Assembly (NCBI RefSeq): GCF_015207665.1
Contig: NZ_JADEWL010000011.1
Coordinates: 1 to 64,000 of the forward strand
Direction: 5' to 3'
DNA: 64,000 bases
DNA from: Plectonema cf. radiosum LEGE 06105
GTDB lineage: Bacteria; Cyanobacteriota; Cyanobacteriia; Cyanobacteriales; Nostocaceae
A program made the translations under genes and the position numbers. The notes below the pieces were generated by a model. The model was not told the origin of the DNA and did not search any database. It saw nothing but the letters and a program-made list of their open reading frames with translations. Shown in pieces: positions 36,710 through 46,227 of the stretch (the stretch's first letter is position 1; each line of letters starts with the position of its first letter).

Positions 36710-37774
36710 ATGCAGCCCAAATCAAATAATTTACTCAAATTTATTCCTTTAATCGGGAGTATTCTTGTAATTTTTACTGGTTTATTAGCTTTAAATTTTT
36801 ATTCTAAAAGCGAAAATAAAGGTGATTCTCCAGTTTCTATGGAAAAAACAGTATCTCCTTTAAATTTAGAGCAATTTTGTCAAAAATATCAAGCTGTAGA
36901 TAGAAATTTACAACCTTGGAATGAGGAAAGTTTATCTCAACAAAAAGTGTTGGTAAAAACACAAACTGATGCGGATGTTCCTCTTTCTTTAGATGCTGTA
37001 ACTTTACCAGAAATTAACGCTTCTGCGAGAAAAGCTAAAGTACCGATAGCAATGTATCACGATATTTTGCCGAAAAAAGAAGTATTTTTTGATGTTACCC
37101 CAGAAGAATTAGAATCTCATTTTGAATTAATCAAATCTAAAGGTGTAACTCCAATTAGTTTAGACCAATTAATTATTCATTTACGCACCGGAAGTCCATT
37201 ACCAGAAAAGCCTATTTTACTATCATTTGATGATGGTTATGGGGGTCATTATGAATACGTTTACCCATTACTTAAAAAGTACAATTATCCGGCAATTTTC
37301 TCAGTTTATACCAAAAATATGGGTATTAATACAGGTCGCTCCCATGTGACATGGGAGCAACTGAAAATTATGGCTGCTGACTCTTTGGTAACTATAGCCG
37401 CTCATAGTAAAACTCATCCACCAGATTTAACTAAGTTATCTGATGAAGAACTTGTTCCAGAAATAGTAGAGTCTAAGGAATTACTAGAGAAAAATTTGGG
37501 TATATCAATCCGCTACTTTACCTATCCTACTGGTAAAAATGACGAGCGAGTGAGAAAATTGGTACAAGAAGCTGGATATATCGCAGCTTTAGCAATGAAC
37601 GACTTAGATGAAATGTTTGCTGGAGAGTCGGAGAATTTGTTAACTATTGGACGCTTTGGGCAGTCTCGTTTGCAAGAAATGGTTGATCAAGCTTCGGGAG
37701 GAAAAGCGATTTCTTGTTCGGAATATTTACAGCCAAAATCACAGCCAAAATCACAACCAATCCCGGAAAGCTGA
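36710..37774 (+). CDS. Polysaccharide deacetylase (NodB domain), membrane-anchored
   Basis: The 354-aa protein begins with a signal anchor (LLKFIPLIGSILVIFTGLLALNF, ~residues 8-30). The NodB domain follows: KVPIAMYHDIL, LSFDDGYGGHYEYVYPLLKKY (~169, metal-binding Asp), AAHSKTHPPDLTKL (~230, metal His) and IRYFTYPTGKND. It would remove acetyl groups from cell-wall or exopolysaccharide sugars. The C-terminus ends in a small PKSQ repeat. Its 3' end overlaps a convergent unknown gene by 24 bp. Confidence 0.92.
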   Translation: MQPKSNNLLKFIPLIGSILVIFTGLLALNFYSKSENKGDSPVSMEKTVSPLNLEQFCQKYQAVDRNLQPWNEESLSQQKVLVKTQTDADVPLSLDAVTLPEINASARKAKVPIAMYHDILPKKEVFFDVTPEELESHFELIKSKGVTPISLDQLIIHLRTGSPLPEKPILLSFDDGYGGHYEYVYPLLKKYNYPAIFSVYTKNMGINTGRSHVTWEQLKIMAADSLVTIAAHSKTHPPDLTKLSDEELVPEIVESKELLEKNLGISIRYFTYPTGKNDERVRKLVQEAGYIAALAMNDLDEMFAGESENLLTIGRFGQSRLQEMVDQASGGKAISCSEYLQPKSQPKSQPIPES

Positions 37775-38119
37775 TACTTCATCGACACCAATTTCAAAGG
37801 ATGTTGCTTTTCCAGGAGGTGGATTTACTCGAATTATCGCACTGGAAGCAAGGGGTTGAAGTTTCATGCCTAATTGCACAATATTGCTCACTATATGCCA
37901 GTAAGTTATTATATCTGGACAGTGAATCACTAATGTTAGATATTCGGTGTCAATGGTCAGATACCAAAAACAATTTGATAGTAATGCTTGGGTAATACTG
38001 TCACAAGTTTCGTAGAAACATTTCCCGGTACTTCTTTCTAGTTCTAGAAGTAACATTTTGTCGCTTTTTGTTACCTCATTCGGTGGTAAATCATCCGCAT
38101 GAATGAAGGATTTATTCAT
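37751..38119 (-). CDS. Unknown protein (122 aa)
   Basis: The protein has no recognised domain, signal peptide or membrane segment. Its composition (NPPPGKATSFEIGVDEVSAFRDWL at the C-terminus; three Cys) looks like a soluble protein. It converges on the deacetylase gene and overlaps its end by 24 bp. Evidence for coding is codon-like composition and length only. Confidence 0.55.
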   Translation of the reverse strand: MNKSFIHADDLPPNEVTKSDKMLLLELERSTGKCFYETCDSITQALLSNCFWYLTIDTEYLTLVIHCPDIITYWHIVSNIVQLGMKLQPLASSAIIRVNPPPGKATSFEIGVDEVSAFRDWL

Positions 38120-38348
38120 AATAATACAAGCCCTTTGTATCTAATCTGAGTTAGGTTAATTGGGCAATAAACTCTTGGTTTTACGTTCAGTTGAAAACGG
38201 TTTTGAGTTAGAGAGATAATTATTCCTAGCGAATAAATCGGGTCATTTGATAGACACAATATCGCCAATACTCGCCAATTATTAATTGATAAAGGAATAA
38301 TTTACTATTACCATTACCCTGAAGTACAATTTTCAACACCAAATTATT

Positions 38349-38684
38349 CTATTTAGAAACCCATTGTAAATCCAGCCACATACGCGGATCGGATTCTTTT
38401 ATCTTTGACATTGGATCACGCAGTAAACGTGAAGCGTTGCGAAATACAACCTGGACTAATCCCATATTTTCCGCAACATCCATTAGTATTTGTTTATGAC
38501 TTTGTACATAAGATATGATGTCTTCTGGACAATAAATCCCTAAGTGTCGTAAACGTTTAGGAGGTCGTCCCCAGTAAGTTGTGATTACTTTCACATAACA
38601 GCCATCAAGGACTTCTCCTACTCTTGGATAATACTCATTGATGACTCGAATATATTCCTTAGCAAGAGTCTCTTCGCTAATCAT
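38349..38684 (-). CDS. Unknown protein (111 aa)
   Basis: The protein is basic and soluble (EYYPRVGEVLDGCYVKVITTYWGRPPKRLRHLGIYCPEDII). No family was recognised. It is the second in a run of minus-strand small genes from 37751 to 39937. Confidence 0.55.
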   Translation of the reverse strand: MISEETLAKEYIRVINEYYPRVGEVLDGCYVKVITTYWGRPPKRLRHLGIYCPEDIISYVQSHKQILMDVAENMGLVQVVFRNASRLLRDPMSKIKESDPRMWLDLQWVSK

Positions 38685-38756
38685 TTGACTACATATTTCT
38701 GTAGGTTATAAGACATTATTAATATAACATAACATGATTTGCAAAAAATACGACTA

Positions 38757-38905
38757 TTGAAGGATTTATTATTTATTAAAAATTGTTTTTTGTGATTTTA
38801 TTTAGTAATAATAATCAGAAAACAGTCAACTGAAAGATTTATTATTTATTAAAAGTTGATTTTTTATAGTTTTATTTAGTGATAATAATTAGGAAACAGT
38901 CAACT
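38757..38905. repeat. 73-bp tandem duplication
   Basis: Two diverged copies of a sequence starting GATTTATTATTTATTAAAA (38763 and 38836) follow each other with a period of 73 bp. Each ends in AACAGTCAACTG. A CAACTGT heptamer run follows (about 38900-38922). Confidence 0.75.
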
Positions 38906-38927
38906 GTCAACTGTCAACTGTTATAAA

Positions 38928-39239
38928 TTATCGAGAATTGCGTTCGCAAACTAAAACTTCTGCAATTAATTCAGGTAAACTAGTAAGGTCGGTATATCCT
39001 TCACAACCGCGAATTGGCGAAATAAATGTGTAGTTGGGGTCGCATTCTGCGGTATCGTAAACTTGAAAGTACCACCTATCAGGAAATCCTGCGACAGCAA
39101 CTTCAACAATATACCAATTTTGACCAATGAGGCGACAATCAATTACTATAAACCAGTCTCTATATTCATCTGATATATTCCACTCGCTAATCAGAAATTC
39201 TAAAGCAATTTGTTGCGCCTCATCTACCGTCAATAGCAT
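38928..39239 (-). CDS. Unknown acidic protein (103 aa), third gene of a small operon
   Basis: The protein is soluble and rich in Trp and Tyr (SDEYRDWFIVIDCRLIGQNWYIVEVAVAGFPDRWYFQVYD), starting LTVDEAQQIALEFL. The fold hint (helix followed by beta-strands with W/Y-rich turns) recalls small immunity-type proteins, but this is a guess. It starts only 2 bp after the upstream gene ends, so it is co-transcribed with 39242-39499. Confidence 0.6.
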   Translation of the reverse strand: MLLTVDEAQQIALEFLISEWNISDEYRDWFIVIDCRLIGQNWYIVEVAVAGFPDRWYFQVYDTAECDPNYTFISPIRGCEGYTDLTSLPELIAEVLVCERNSR

Positions 39240-39241
39240 TT

Positions 39242-39499
39242 TTACTCCTTCTTTGGAACTTGAGGATAAAAACCTAATTGTTTAGATAATTCTCGTGCAA
39301 TATAGATTAAAAATTTGGCTCCGTCTTCATTTCCATTATGAGCAAATGATGTTGCGACTTGCATCATTAATTTGATAAATTCTGCATCTAATAGTTCAGA
39401 ATTAGCTTCGATAAGTTCTGGTTCCTTACCATTAGGACATTTTAATAATTCCTCAATTAAACCGTAATACTGATTTTGACGTTGTTCTGAAGACATCAT
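39242..39499 (-). CDS. Unknown helical protein (85 aa)
   Basis: The short helical protein (LIEELLKCPNGKEPELIEANSELLDAEFIKLMMQVA) resembles the N-terminal segment found on many cyanobacterial TPR/CHAT proteins, here as a separate gene. It lies 18 bp after the membrane-protein gene and 2 bp before the next gene, forming a three-gene unit. Function unknown. Confidence 0.65.
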   Translation of the reverse strand: MMSSEQRQNQYYGLIEELLKCPNGKEPELIEANSELLDAEFIKLMMQVATSFAHNGNEDGAKFLIYIARELSKQLGFYPQVPKKE

Positions 39500-39517
39500 A
39501 TTTTTTAACTCTTATTA

Positions 39518-39937
39518 CTACTTTTCTAGACTTTGTTGCCATAATTTCTCCAACATTTGTACTTGTTGTTGATGTATATGAGCGCGGTAAACTAAATATC
39601 TGTCATATAAATAAATTGCAAAAACCATACAGAATGGTATCAATAAAAAAAGCCATCTCCACAAACGGCGATTTTGGTAGTTATGAAATAAATTTAGTTT
39701 TGTTTCATCAGCATCTATATATAAGTTAGAAAAATCATTGTTTGCCAGGGAATTAGGTTGTATTCCAGATAAAGAACATTCGCTTTCTATACTTTGATTG
39801 TATGAATGTATATTCTGCTGAGTTTCCACAAACTTGAGATGTTTTCCCCATACCATACCAAATACCGCTAAACTGGGAAAAAGTATCGTTAGAGTAATTA
39901 AACAAACAGCAAATACATTTATAAGTTTTAATTTCAT
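39518..39937 (-). CDS. Unknown membrane protein (139 aa), first gene of a small operon
   Basis: The protein has two membrane helices (residues ~5-30 INVFAVCLITLTILFPSLAVFG and ~92-110 WLFLLIPFCMVFAIYLY) around a ~60-residue loop, and ends in a helical tail (HIHQQQVQMLEKLWQQSLEK). No family was recognised. It heads the unit 39937-38928. Confidence 0.6.
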   Translation of the reverse strand: MKLKLINVFAVCLITLTILFPSLAVFGMVWGKHLKFVETQQNIHSYNQSIESECSLSGIQPNSLANNDFSNLYIDADETKLNLFHNYQNRRLWRWLFLLIPFCMVFAIYLYDRYLVYRAHIHQQQVQMLEKLWQQSLEK

Positions 39938-40035
39938 CGTGGCTTTTTCTAATTGCGTAACGTGAAGCCAGTGAAACAGTATGTAGCAATCCTAAATCAG
40001 TTGTAAAAAATCATGGTGATAAAAAGGTAATGGGT

Positions 40036-40086
40036 GTAGTGCGAGCTTCTAGCTTGTTACACTAGCGAGCTAGAAGCTCGCACTAC
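40036..40086. repeat. Perfect 19-bp hairpin repeat
   Basis: GTAGTGCGAGCTTCTAGCT (40036-40054) and its exact complement (40068-40086) enclose a 13-base loop. Related GAGCTAGAAG...GCACTAC sequence recurs near 40485-40533, so it is a dispersed repeat. Confidence 0.85.
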
Positions 40087-40214
40087 TTAAAATTTCACAA
40101 ATCATTTAGAACTGCTATGTAACTGTAGATTTCCTATACTGTCGTAAGTTTTAATGTTTAACTAATATCTAAATCTAAAATTGTGTAGAAAAATCATTGA
40201 CACCCAGTCTTCTT

Positions 40215-40398
40215 ACTAGTACTCCGCCACATAAGTTATGAGGGGCTAAGATGCCTCTTGGTAGGTTGGGTGTCGCTGCGCGCAACCCAACATCAGCGTT
40301 GGGCTTCACTCCGTTTTGCTTCGCAACGCTTGCGCGAACAGCCCAACCTACAATATTACATTAATTACCCATCAAAATTAATGTGGTGGAGTACTAGT
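40215..40398. repeat. 184-bp inverted-repeat (MITE-like) element
   Basis: The ends ACTAGTACTCCGCCACAT (40215-40232) and ATGTGGTGGAGTACTAGT (40381-40398) are complementary over 18 bp with one mismatch. The interior carries a second inverted pair, GTAGGTTGGG and CCCAACCTAC, also found in the array at 54.5-55.0 kb. A one-sided relative (ATGTGGCGGACTAATACTTG) lies near 41072. No coding capacity. Confidence 0.7.
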
Positions 40399-41324
40399 AC
40401 TTGATTGCATTAGTTTTGCTGGGTTAAATATTTGTAGTGGGAGCGTCTCGCTCCCTGGTAGTAGCTAGCGAGCAAAATGCCACCAGCGAGCTAGAAGTAT
40501 GCCCCTCCGGGGCAGGCTACGCCAACGCACTACGAATTTCTTACCCATGATAATTAATGAAAAGGACTACTAGAGGGTTTAAGAAGCCCCCCCGAAAAGA
40601 CGGGGGGGTAGAGGGGAATCTCTGCGTAAATCCTATAGCTGTTATATCAGTCAGTCTCCAGGTGAGGACTCATGGCGATCGCCCTTGGATTTATTAACTT
40701 AATTAGGGTTGTACTCAAACAGTTACAATCCAATTATGGTAAGGATTGAATATTTTTTTAGGGTATAGGTTCTAGTCTTTTTAGGTAGGGGTGCTAGTAT
40801 TTATGAAGTCGGGTTCGATGATTTTTGTACTCATTTGAGTTGCAATGGGCTAGATATGCAAAAAGCTCTCACAGTTCTAGTATTAAGAGTTTTGAAAATC
40901 AATTGTTGATTTGATAGCACAAAATGTATTTGTTTTAGCAGAAATTTAAATAATTGTAAAATAGCAAGAGGTTCGGTTTGCGCTTCGCCTAAATACTCGC
41001 TCCCTAGTAGCCGAAGTGGGAGCTAGAAGCAAAGGGCTACGCAAACGCACTACTCTCGCCCGCGATCATTAATGTGGCGGACTAATACTTGAAAATAGTT
41101 ATAATTGGGAATTTTGCTCGAAATCACATAAAATATAGATAAAAGTATTTCTTAAGCATGATTCCAAATAAACTGATTAAATGTTTAAAATTGATTTATA
41201 AGAACTAAAATTTTTATCGGATTGCTTTAAAATTATTCAGTTAATGTAATTTTCCAGATTTTTAAATAAGTATAAAAAAAACAACTTTATCTACAATAAA
41301 AAATACAGAAAAGGGTTGAAAAAG
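40399..41324. other. Repeat-rich non-coding stretch before cysK (about 930 bp)
   Basis: It holds a GGGAGCG-TCT-CGCTCCC hairpin (40439-40455), a CCCCTCCGGGG-containing dispersed repeat (~40500-40535) and a strong CCCCCCCG/CGGGGGGG hairpin (~40587-40608). No gene was recognised; the last 250 bp are AT-rich promoter-like sequence. Confidence 0.55.
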
Positions 41325-42287
41325 ATGCGAATTGCTCACGATGTGACAGAACTTATCGGTAGAACACCATTAGTAGAATTGAACAAAATTCCTCAACAAG
41401 CGGGATGTGTCGCCAGAATTGTGGTGAAATTAGAGGGAATGAATCCAGCAGCTTCAGTAAAAGACCGGATTGCAGCGAATATGGTCAAAAAAGCAGAAGA
41501 ACAAGGATTAATTGCACCAGGAAAAAGCATTTTAGTAGAACCGACATCCGGTAATACCGGAATTGGTTTAGCAATGGTAGCAGCAGCCCTTGGCTACCGT
41601 TTGATTTTGACAATGCCCGAAAGTATGAGTTTAGAAAGACGAGCGATGCTCAAAGCTTACGGTGCTTCTTTAGAGTTAACACCAGCCCAAGAGGGAATGC
41701 GCGGAGCAATTAAGACAGCAGAAGAAATTGTTGCTAATACTCCTAATGCTTATATGTTGCAGCAATTCAGCAATCCAGCGAATCCCCAAATTCACCGCGA
41801 AACCACCGCCGAAGAGATTTGGCAAGATACCGATGGAGAAGTTGATTTTGTGATTGCTGGTGTTGGTACCGGCGGAACAATTACCGGGATTGCCGAAGTA
41901 ATTAAGCAACGCAAGCCCAGTTTTCAAGTAATTGCAGTAGAACCTAAAAACAGTCCCGTACTCGCTGGTGGACAAGCGGGACCTCATAAAATTCAAGGTA
42001 TAGGTGCCGGATTTATCCCAGAAGTTTTACGTAAGGATTTGATTGATGAAGTAGTTGCTGTGAGTGATGAAGATGCGATCGCGATGGGAAGACGTTTAGC
42101 AAAAGAGGAAGGAATACTATCGGGTATTTCTTCTGGTGCGGCTTTGTGTGCAGCAATTGAAATTGGTAAGCGTGCGGAAAATAAGGGACGTTTGATTGTG
42201 ATGATTCAGCCTTCCTTCGGGGAAAGATATTTGAGTACCCCAATGTTTCAAGATTTAGGTAGAGAGGTGGCTGCGGTTGGGCAATGA
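41325..42287 (+). CDS. cysK: Cysteine synthase A (O-acetylserine thiol-lyase)
   Basis: The PLP enzyme makes cysteine from O-acetylserine and sulfide. It has the PLP-lysine segment [11 protein letters not shown] (~residue 43), the substrate loop [10 protein letters not shown], the phosphate-binding [14 protein letters not shown], and the C-terminal SGISSGAA. The ATG at 41325 has AAGGG nine bases upstream and is preferred to a TTG at 41316. Predicted length 320 aa, normal. Confidence 0.95.
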   Translation: MRIAHDVTELIGRTPLVELNKIPQQAGCVARIVVKLEGMNPAASVKDRIAANMVKKAEEQGLIAPGKSILVEPTSGNTGIGLAMVAAALGYRLILTMPESMSLERRAMLKAYGASLELTPAQEGMRGAIKTAEEIVANTPNAYMLQQFSNPANPQIHRETTAEEIWQDTDGEVDFVIAGVGTGGTITGIAEVIKQRKPSFQVIAVEPKNSPVLAGGQAGPHKIQGIGAGFIPEVLRKDLIDEVVAVSDEDAIAMGRRLAKEEGILSGISSGAALCAAIEIGKRAENKGRLIVMIQPSFGERYLSTPMFQDLGREVAAVGQ

Positions 42288-42362
42288 TTCAACTCAGTTA
42301 ACAGTAAACAGTTATCAGTACGTACAAGTTAAGGATTATTGGTGGGAATTATAGATGTTGTA

Positions 42363-42384
42363 GAGACGCGATATATGGCGTCTC
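42363..42384. repeat. GAGACGC palindrome after cysK
   Basis: GAGACGC and GCGTCTC arms enclose GATATATG. It is a member of the dispersed GAGACG...CGTCTC palindromes, positioned between convergent genes. Confidence 0.65.
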
Positions 42385-42392
42385 TTAGGTTA

Positions 42393-43415
42393 TTAGCTGT
42401 TTGAACAGTTGTGCTTACGCTTTAGGGAAGAAGCAACAACTGCACCGACTGCAACTAAGCCTAAAATAGAAGTGGGTTCTGGTACTTTTCTTCTCACCGT
42501 TTTCAAAGTCTTCTCTTGGCGATAGTAATTTAATCCAGTAACTGCACCACTTCCAGGTAAAGTTATATTAAATTGTGTAACTCTTTTCTCGCCGAAATCG
42601 AAATTGTATTCTCTGAGTGAGTTGTCACCTGTAACATACTGGTTTCCGTTCCAATTAGTACTCAAAAGTTTCATTTCACTAATATAAGTACTATTTGCGT
42701 TACTCTCTTTGACAACAAATTTATTGTCAGCCTTCTTATCGTTTATTCCTGCGATTTTATCATTGTTTTCTACATCTATCTCTGAGAAAAAGTTCGCATT
42801 ATAAATAAAGTTACCAGTACTAGTACCATCAGCAAAAATAGCGCTGAAGATTGGGTCACCAGGGTCATCAAAGTCTAATAAACTAATACTATTGAATAAA
42901 ACCCCAACCCCCTTTGTAAATTCGTTGAAATCAAATTTTATTGTACCGGGATTATTGCGGTTTGCATAATCATCTGGTTCTAAATCATTTTTTCCATTAT
43001 CTTCTTGAATAATCAGGACTTTACCTTGGTTGGGAGATTTATATTTAAGATTACCATTTTGACCTTTTCCGGTAGCTAAATCTGGATCATCACCAGTACA
43101 AGTTTTTCCTTCACAATTACTGTCGTAAAGCCACAATTCGCTTTTGCCACCTTTTTTGAGGCTAGAATCTAATTTTAAGCCGTAATCAGACCACAAATTA
43201 TCAAGTTGCGTTCCACCGTATAATGGGTTATTACCAACACCAACCTTTTCATCAAAGGTTATGTTGACTTTTTTCTCTTCCGTTACCAATTTTTCAAATT
43301 CTACATATTGATCATTTGCCGTATTTGCAGCTTGAGCGGGATTTGCAGCAATCGTAATTACAGTAGTTAATAATGCACCAGTACTCAATTTAGAAAATAA
43401 TCTATTAATTCTCAT
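42393..43415 (-). CDS. PEP-CTERM sorting-domain protein (exported)
   Basis: The 340-aa protein begins with a signal peptide (LSTGALLTTVITIAANPAQAAN) and ends with a PEP-CTERM signal: VPEPTSILGLVAVGAVVASSLKRK. This tripartite tail (VPEP motif, hydrophobic helix, basic end) directs processing by an exosortase. The mature part is rich in Asn, Asp and Gly. It probably becomes an envelope or exopolysaccharide-associated protein. The role is unknown. Confidence 0.9.
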   Translation of the reverse strand: MRINRLFSKLSTGALLTTVITIAANPAQAANTANDQYVEFEKLVTEEKKVNITFDEKVGVGNNPLYGGTQLDNLWSDYGLKLDSSLKKGGKSELWLYDSNCEGKTCTGDDPDLATGKGQNGNLKYKSPNQGKVLIIQEDNGKNDLEPDDYANRNNPGTIKFDFNEFTKGVGVLFNSISLLDFDDPGDPIFSAIFADGTSTGNFIYNANFFSEIDVENNDKIAGINDKKADNKFVVKESNANSTYISEMKLLSTNWNGNQYVTGDNSLREYNFDFGEKRVTQFNITLPGSGAVTGLNYYRQEKTLKTVRRKVPEPTSILGLVAVGAVVASSLKRKHNCSNS

Positions 43416-43647
43416 TTATTTATTTCCTTCTCTTAAATTTTGATATTTATTGACTGCCATATCAGTTTTAAGAAATTAAAGGAATAAATGGGTTAGCGAG
43501 GAGTAAACACCCTCTAAAAGTTAAAAGTATTTTATTCAAAGCTAAGGTAAAGCTGCTAAGTTTAAATACTGTTGTTTTAATAAATATCCATATATTTACG
43601 TAAGTATTTAATTTTAGCTGGAATCTACAACCGAATAAACTAATATT

Positions 43648-44799
43648 TCAAGATGAACGAAATAATACCCTTCCCGGAAGGGTTTCATCGTTAATTTTGG
43701 CATAAACTCGCAGACAAGCGGAAACTTCTCCGGGTATACCACCGATATCTATTTGTAAATCGTCTTTGGAGAAGGGGTAAACATCAGCATAAGTTCCCCA
43801 TAAAGGACGAATCTGAACTTGATATCCCGCTTGACGCGCTTGCTGTACTGCGACTTCCAAAGTGTGACGGGCTTCTTGTTGCAGTTTTCCCCACCAGGAA
43901 AAGCGGTCAACACATGGTAAATAAACTAATGAATGTATGGCTTCATCTAAGTCCAATCTCGCACGCAGGGCGATTGATTTATCGGTGTTAAAAGTTACCT
44001 TAACTCTGTGAAAACGTTCGATTAATGCGGTGATATACTTAGGTTTATCTACTGAACTTAACGAGCGAACGCCGAATCTATCGACACTTCTTAAAGTATG
44101 GTGTAAATACGGGTCTATTTCGATAAATTTGAGATAAGTAGAAACAATCGCAGCCAGAATATCGAGTTCAGTACCGCTTTTTTGAGTTTCTAATCGTTCG
44201 TCGAAATTAACCATATTGGAAAAGCACAACCCCGAAGCTTGGATATTACCTTTCAAACCAGAGTAAATATGTTCATGGATGGGAAATGCAAGTTGTCGTA
44301 AAGAAACTTTATCTTCCATTCCACCCAACCTATTTACTTGTTTGAGGATTTGCGATCGCAATATATCAGCTTGTTTTTGAGGAATCCGCAACAGCAATCG
44401 TTGAATTTCGTTCCACAATTGAGCATCATCGGTACAGTTAAACTGATATTCGCCGATATATTGAGATAATTCTTGATGAGCAAGTAAAGTTTGGGTAATT
44501 GGTTTTAATTTGACTTGGGTAGTAGTTTGCGGTAATTGTAGGTTATTATCAACTTGATTTGAAATTGGTTCTAAGACATCTTCCCAAGAAGGAATTTTTT
44601 CAGTATTATTACTTTGATATTGAGATTCTAAAATTACATTTAATTCTTGTAAAAGTTCTTGACAAATATCGCTTCCTGGGTCAGAAACTTCTGTTTTCAA
44701 AGCTTCCTCTAACTCGGTTCGCAGCCCTAACAGTTTTAACCGCAGTAACCAAGCTAACTTTGAATTTTTAGTATTTAATAACTTATTTAAATTAATCAT
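43648..44799 (-). CDS. Unknown 383-aa protein
   Basis: The soluble protein has a helical N-terminal half (~1-150) and a C-terminal alpha/beta half (KVTFNTDKSIALRARLDLDEAIHSLVYLPCVDRFSWWGKLQQEA; YPFSKDDLQIDIGGIPGEVSACLRVYAKIND). No family was recognised and no motif suggests catalysis. It is on the same strand as the Hsp70-like and dynamin-like genes downstream in the window but separated by 3 kb of other genes, so a functional link is only a possibility. Confidence 0.65.
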   Translation of the reverse strand: MINLNKLLNTKNSKLAWLLRLKLLGLRTELEEALKTEVSDPGSDICQELLQELNVILESQYQSNNTEKIPSWEDVLEPISNQVDNNLQLPQTTTQVKLKPITQTLLAHQELSQYIGEYQFNCTDDAQLWNEIQRLLLRIPQKQADILRSQILKQVNRLGGMEDKVSLRQLAFPIHEHIYSGLKGNIQASGLCFSNMVNFDERLETQKSGTELDILAAIVSTYLKFIEIDPYLHHTLRSVDRFGVRSLSSVDKPKYITALIERFHRVKVTFNTDKSIALRARLDLDEAIHSLVYLPCVDRFSWWGKLQQEARHTLEVAVQQARQAGYQVQIRPLWGTYADVYPFSKDDLQIDIGGIPGEVSACLRVYAKINDETLPGRVLFRSS

Positions 44800-44871
44800 G
44801 TGAGTAAAAAATACTTTGCGTTCCTCCGCGTTAACCTCTGTGTTCCTCTGCGTTAAAAAATGTTACTATTC

Positions 44872-45900
44872 CTAATCCTTAAATCGAAACTTCATCATCA
44901 CGGGTAAATGGTCAGAAGCTTGTTTTACTTGATCAATTATTCGCCATTCTATTACTTCTATATTTTTAGGAGTATAGAAGACGTAATCGAATTTTACAAT
45001 GGGTTTATCTGAAGGAAAAGTTGCAATTTGGGGATTATTTAAAGCTTCGGGTGGAAAAGCGGATTTAATTGCAGCAGTTTTTAATAAAATATCAACAGTT
45101 GGTTGGGGATTTTCGGGTATGGGAGGAACTGTACTATTAAAATCACCGATTAACAGTACCGGATATTTATCAACATATTCCGAGAGCAGTTTTTGAATAT
45201 ATTCGGTTTGTTTACGACGAGTGGGTACATCGAAAGCTTCTAAATGTACGTTGATGATAATAACGGAACGATTATTAACTTTAATTTCGCTGACTTGTGC
45301 GACTCTATCTAAGTAAAGAGCGTTGTAGAAAAAAGGTTTACTAGCAACTTTATCTAATACAATACGTTTGTTATTGGTGATAGGATAACGACTTAATATA
45401 GCTTGTCCTGATAATACTCTGCCAAAGTGAGCCGAAAATGGCAGGTAGGGAAATGGAACGTAATTTTTATCCCAATTAATTGCTATTCCGGCTTGGTTAA
45501 ATGAAAGTTGCTCTGCTAATTCATCAACTTGATTGATGTTAAAGGAACGTTTAGATTCTAAATCAATTTCTTGAATACCGATAAAATCAGCATTTAATGG
45601 CTTAAGCGCATCAACAACAGTTTTAAGGTTATCATCAAACAGCTTTTTCTTTCTACTCACAGCTTGATTGTTAGTTAATCCAGAAAGATAACCAATATTG
45701 TAAGTAATAATCGTAAATTCATTTTTATTAGCTGGTGGTGAAGCTGGGTAATCTAGAATTTCCGCATACTTGTTACGAGGATAACTACCTGAGCTTGCCC
45801 AGAAATAGAAGATAATTATCGTGAAGATTACTACCGAGAAAGTAATTCCGCCGATTTTCAGTAGCCTTGGGAGAAGATTTTTCATTGAATCAAACATCAA
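44872..45900 (-). CDS. Endonuclease/exonuclease/phosphatase (EEP) family protein
   Basis: The 342-aa protein has an N-terminal membrane anchor (GGITFSVVIFTIIIFYFWA) and the EEP catalytic motifs: FTIITYNIGYLS, FIGIQEIDLESKRS (metal Glu), VIINVHLEAFDV, LLIGDFNSTVPP and the terminal SDHLPVMMKF. Such enzymes cut phosphodiesters in nucleic acids or lipids, using a divalent metal. With its anchor it probably faces the periplasm or works on lipid-like substrates. Substrate unknown. Confidence 0.88.
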   Translation of the reverse strand: MMFDSMKNLLPRLLKIGGITFSVVIFTIIIFYFWASSGSYPRNKYAEILDYPASPPANKNEFTIITYNIGYLSGLTNNQAVSRKKKLFDDNLKTVVDALKPLNADFIGIQEIDLESKRSFNINQVDELAEQLSFNQAGIAINWDKNYVPFPYLPFSAHFGRVLSGQAILSRYPITNNKRIVLDKVASKPFFYNALYLDRVAQVSEIKVNNRSVIIINVHLEAFDVPTRRKQTEYIQKLLSEYVDKYPVLLIGDFNSTVPPIPENPQPTVDILLKTAAIKSAFPPEALNNPQIATFPSDKPIVKFDYVFYTPKNIEVIEWRIIDQVKQASDHLPVMMKFRFKD

Positions 45901-45963
45901 TTGTCAATGAACAATTATCACCTAAAAGTTGCGAATCATCAATTGTGATTTGTCACTTTTTTA

Positions 45964-46227
45964 TTATTCATAGTGATATTTACACGCAGCAATAATTATC
46001 TCTGTATCGTTAATGATATAAATTAAACGATGTTCTTCATTAATTCTCCTTGACCAAAAACCAGCTAATTCATGTTTTAATGGTTCAGGTTTTCCTAAAC
46101 CAGTGAAAGGAGAACGGTCAATATCTTTAATTAGTTCAACAATTTTTTTATATAGCTTTTTATCTAATTTCGACCACTCGTTAAAATCCTCAAATGCACC
46201 CGGTTCAAATACAATTCTTCTATTCAT
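45964..46227 (-). CDS. yoeB: YoeB/Txe-type mRNA endonuclease toxin
   Basis: The 87-aa protein matches YoeB: FEPGAFEDFNEWSKLDKKLYKKIVELIKDI, PFTGLGKPEPLKHELAGFWSRRINEEHRLIY and the C-terminal ACKYHYE with catalytic His and Tyr. YoeB cleaves mRNA on the ribosome. It overlaps the antitoxin gene in an ATGA quartet (46224-46227), so the pair is translationally coupled. Confidence 0.93.
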   Translation of the reverse strand: MNRRIVFEPGAFEDFNEWSKLDKKLYKKIVELIKDIDRSPFTGLGKPEPLKHELAGFWSRRINEEHRLIYIINDTEIIIAACKYHYE

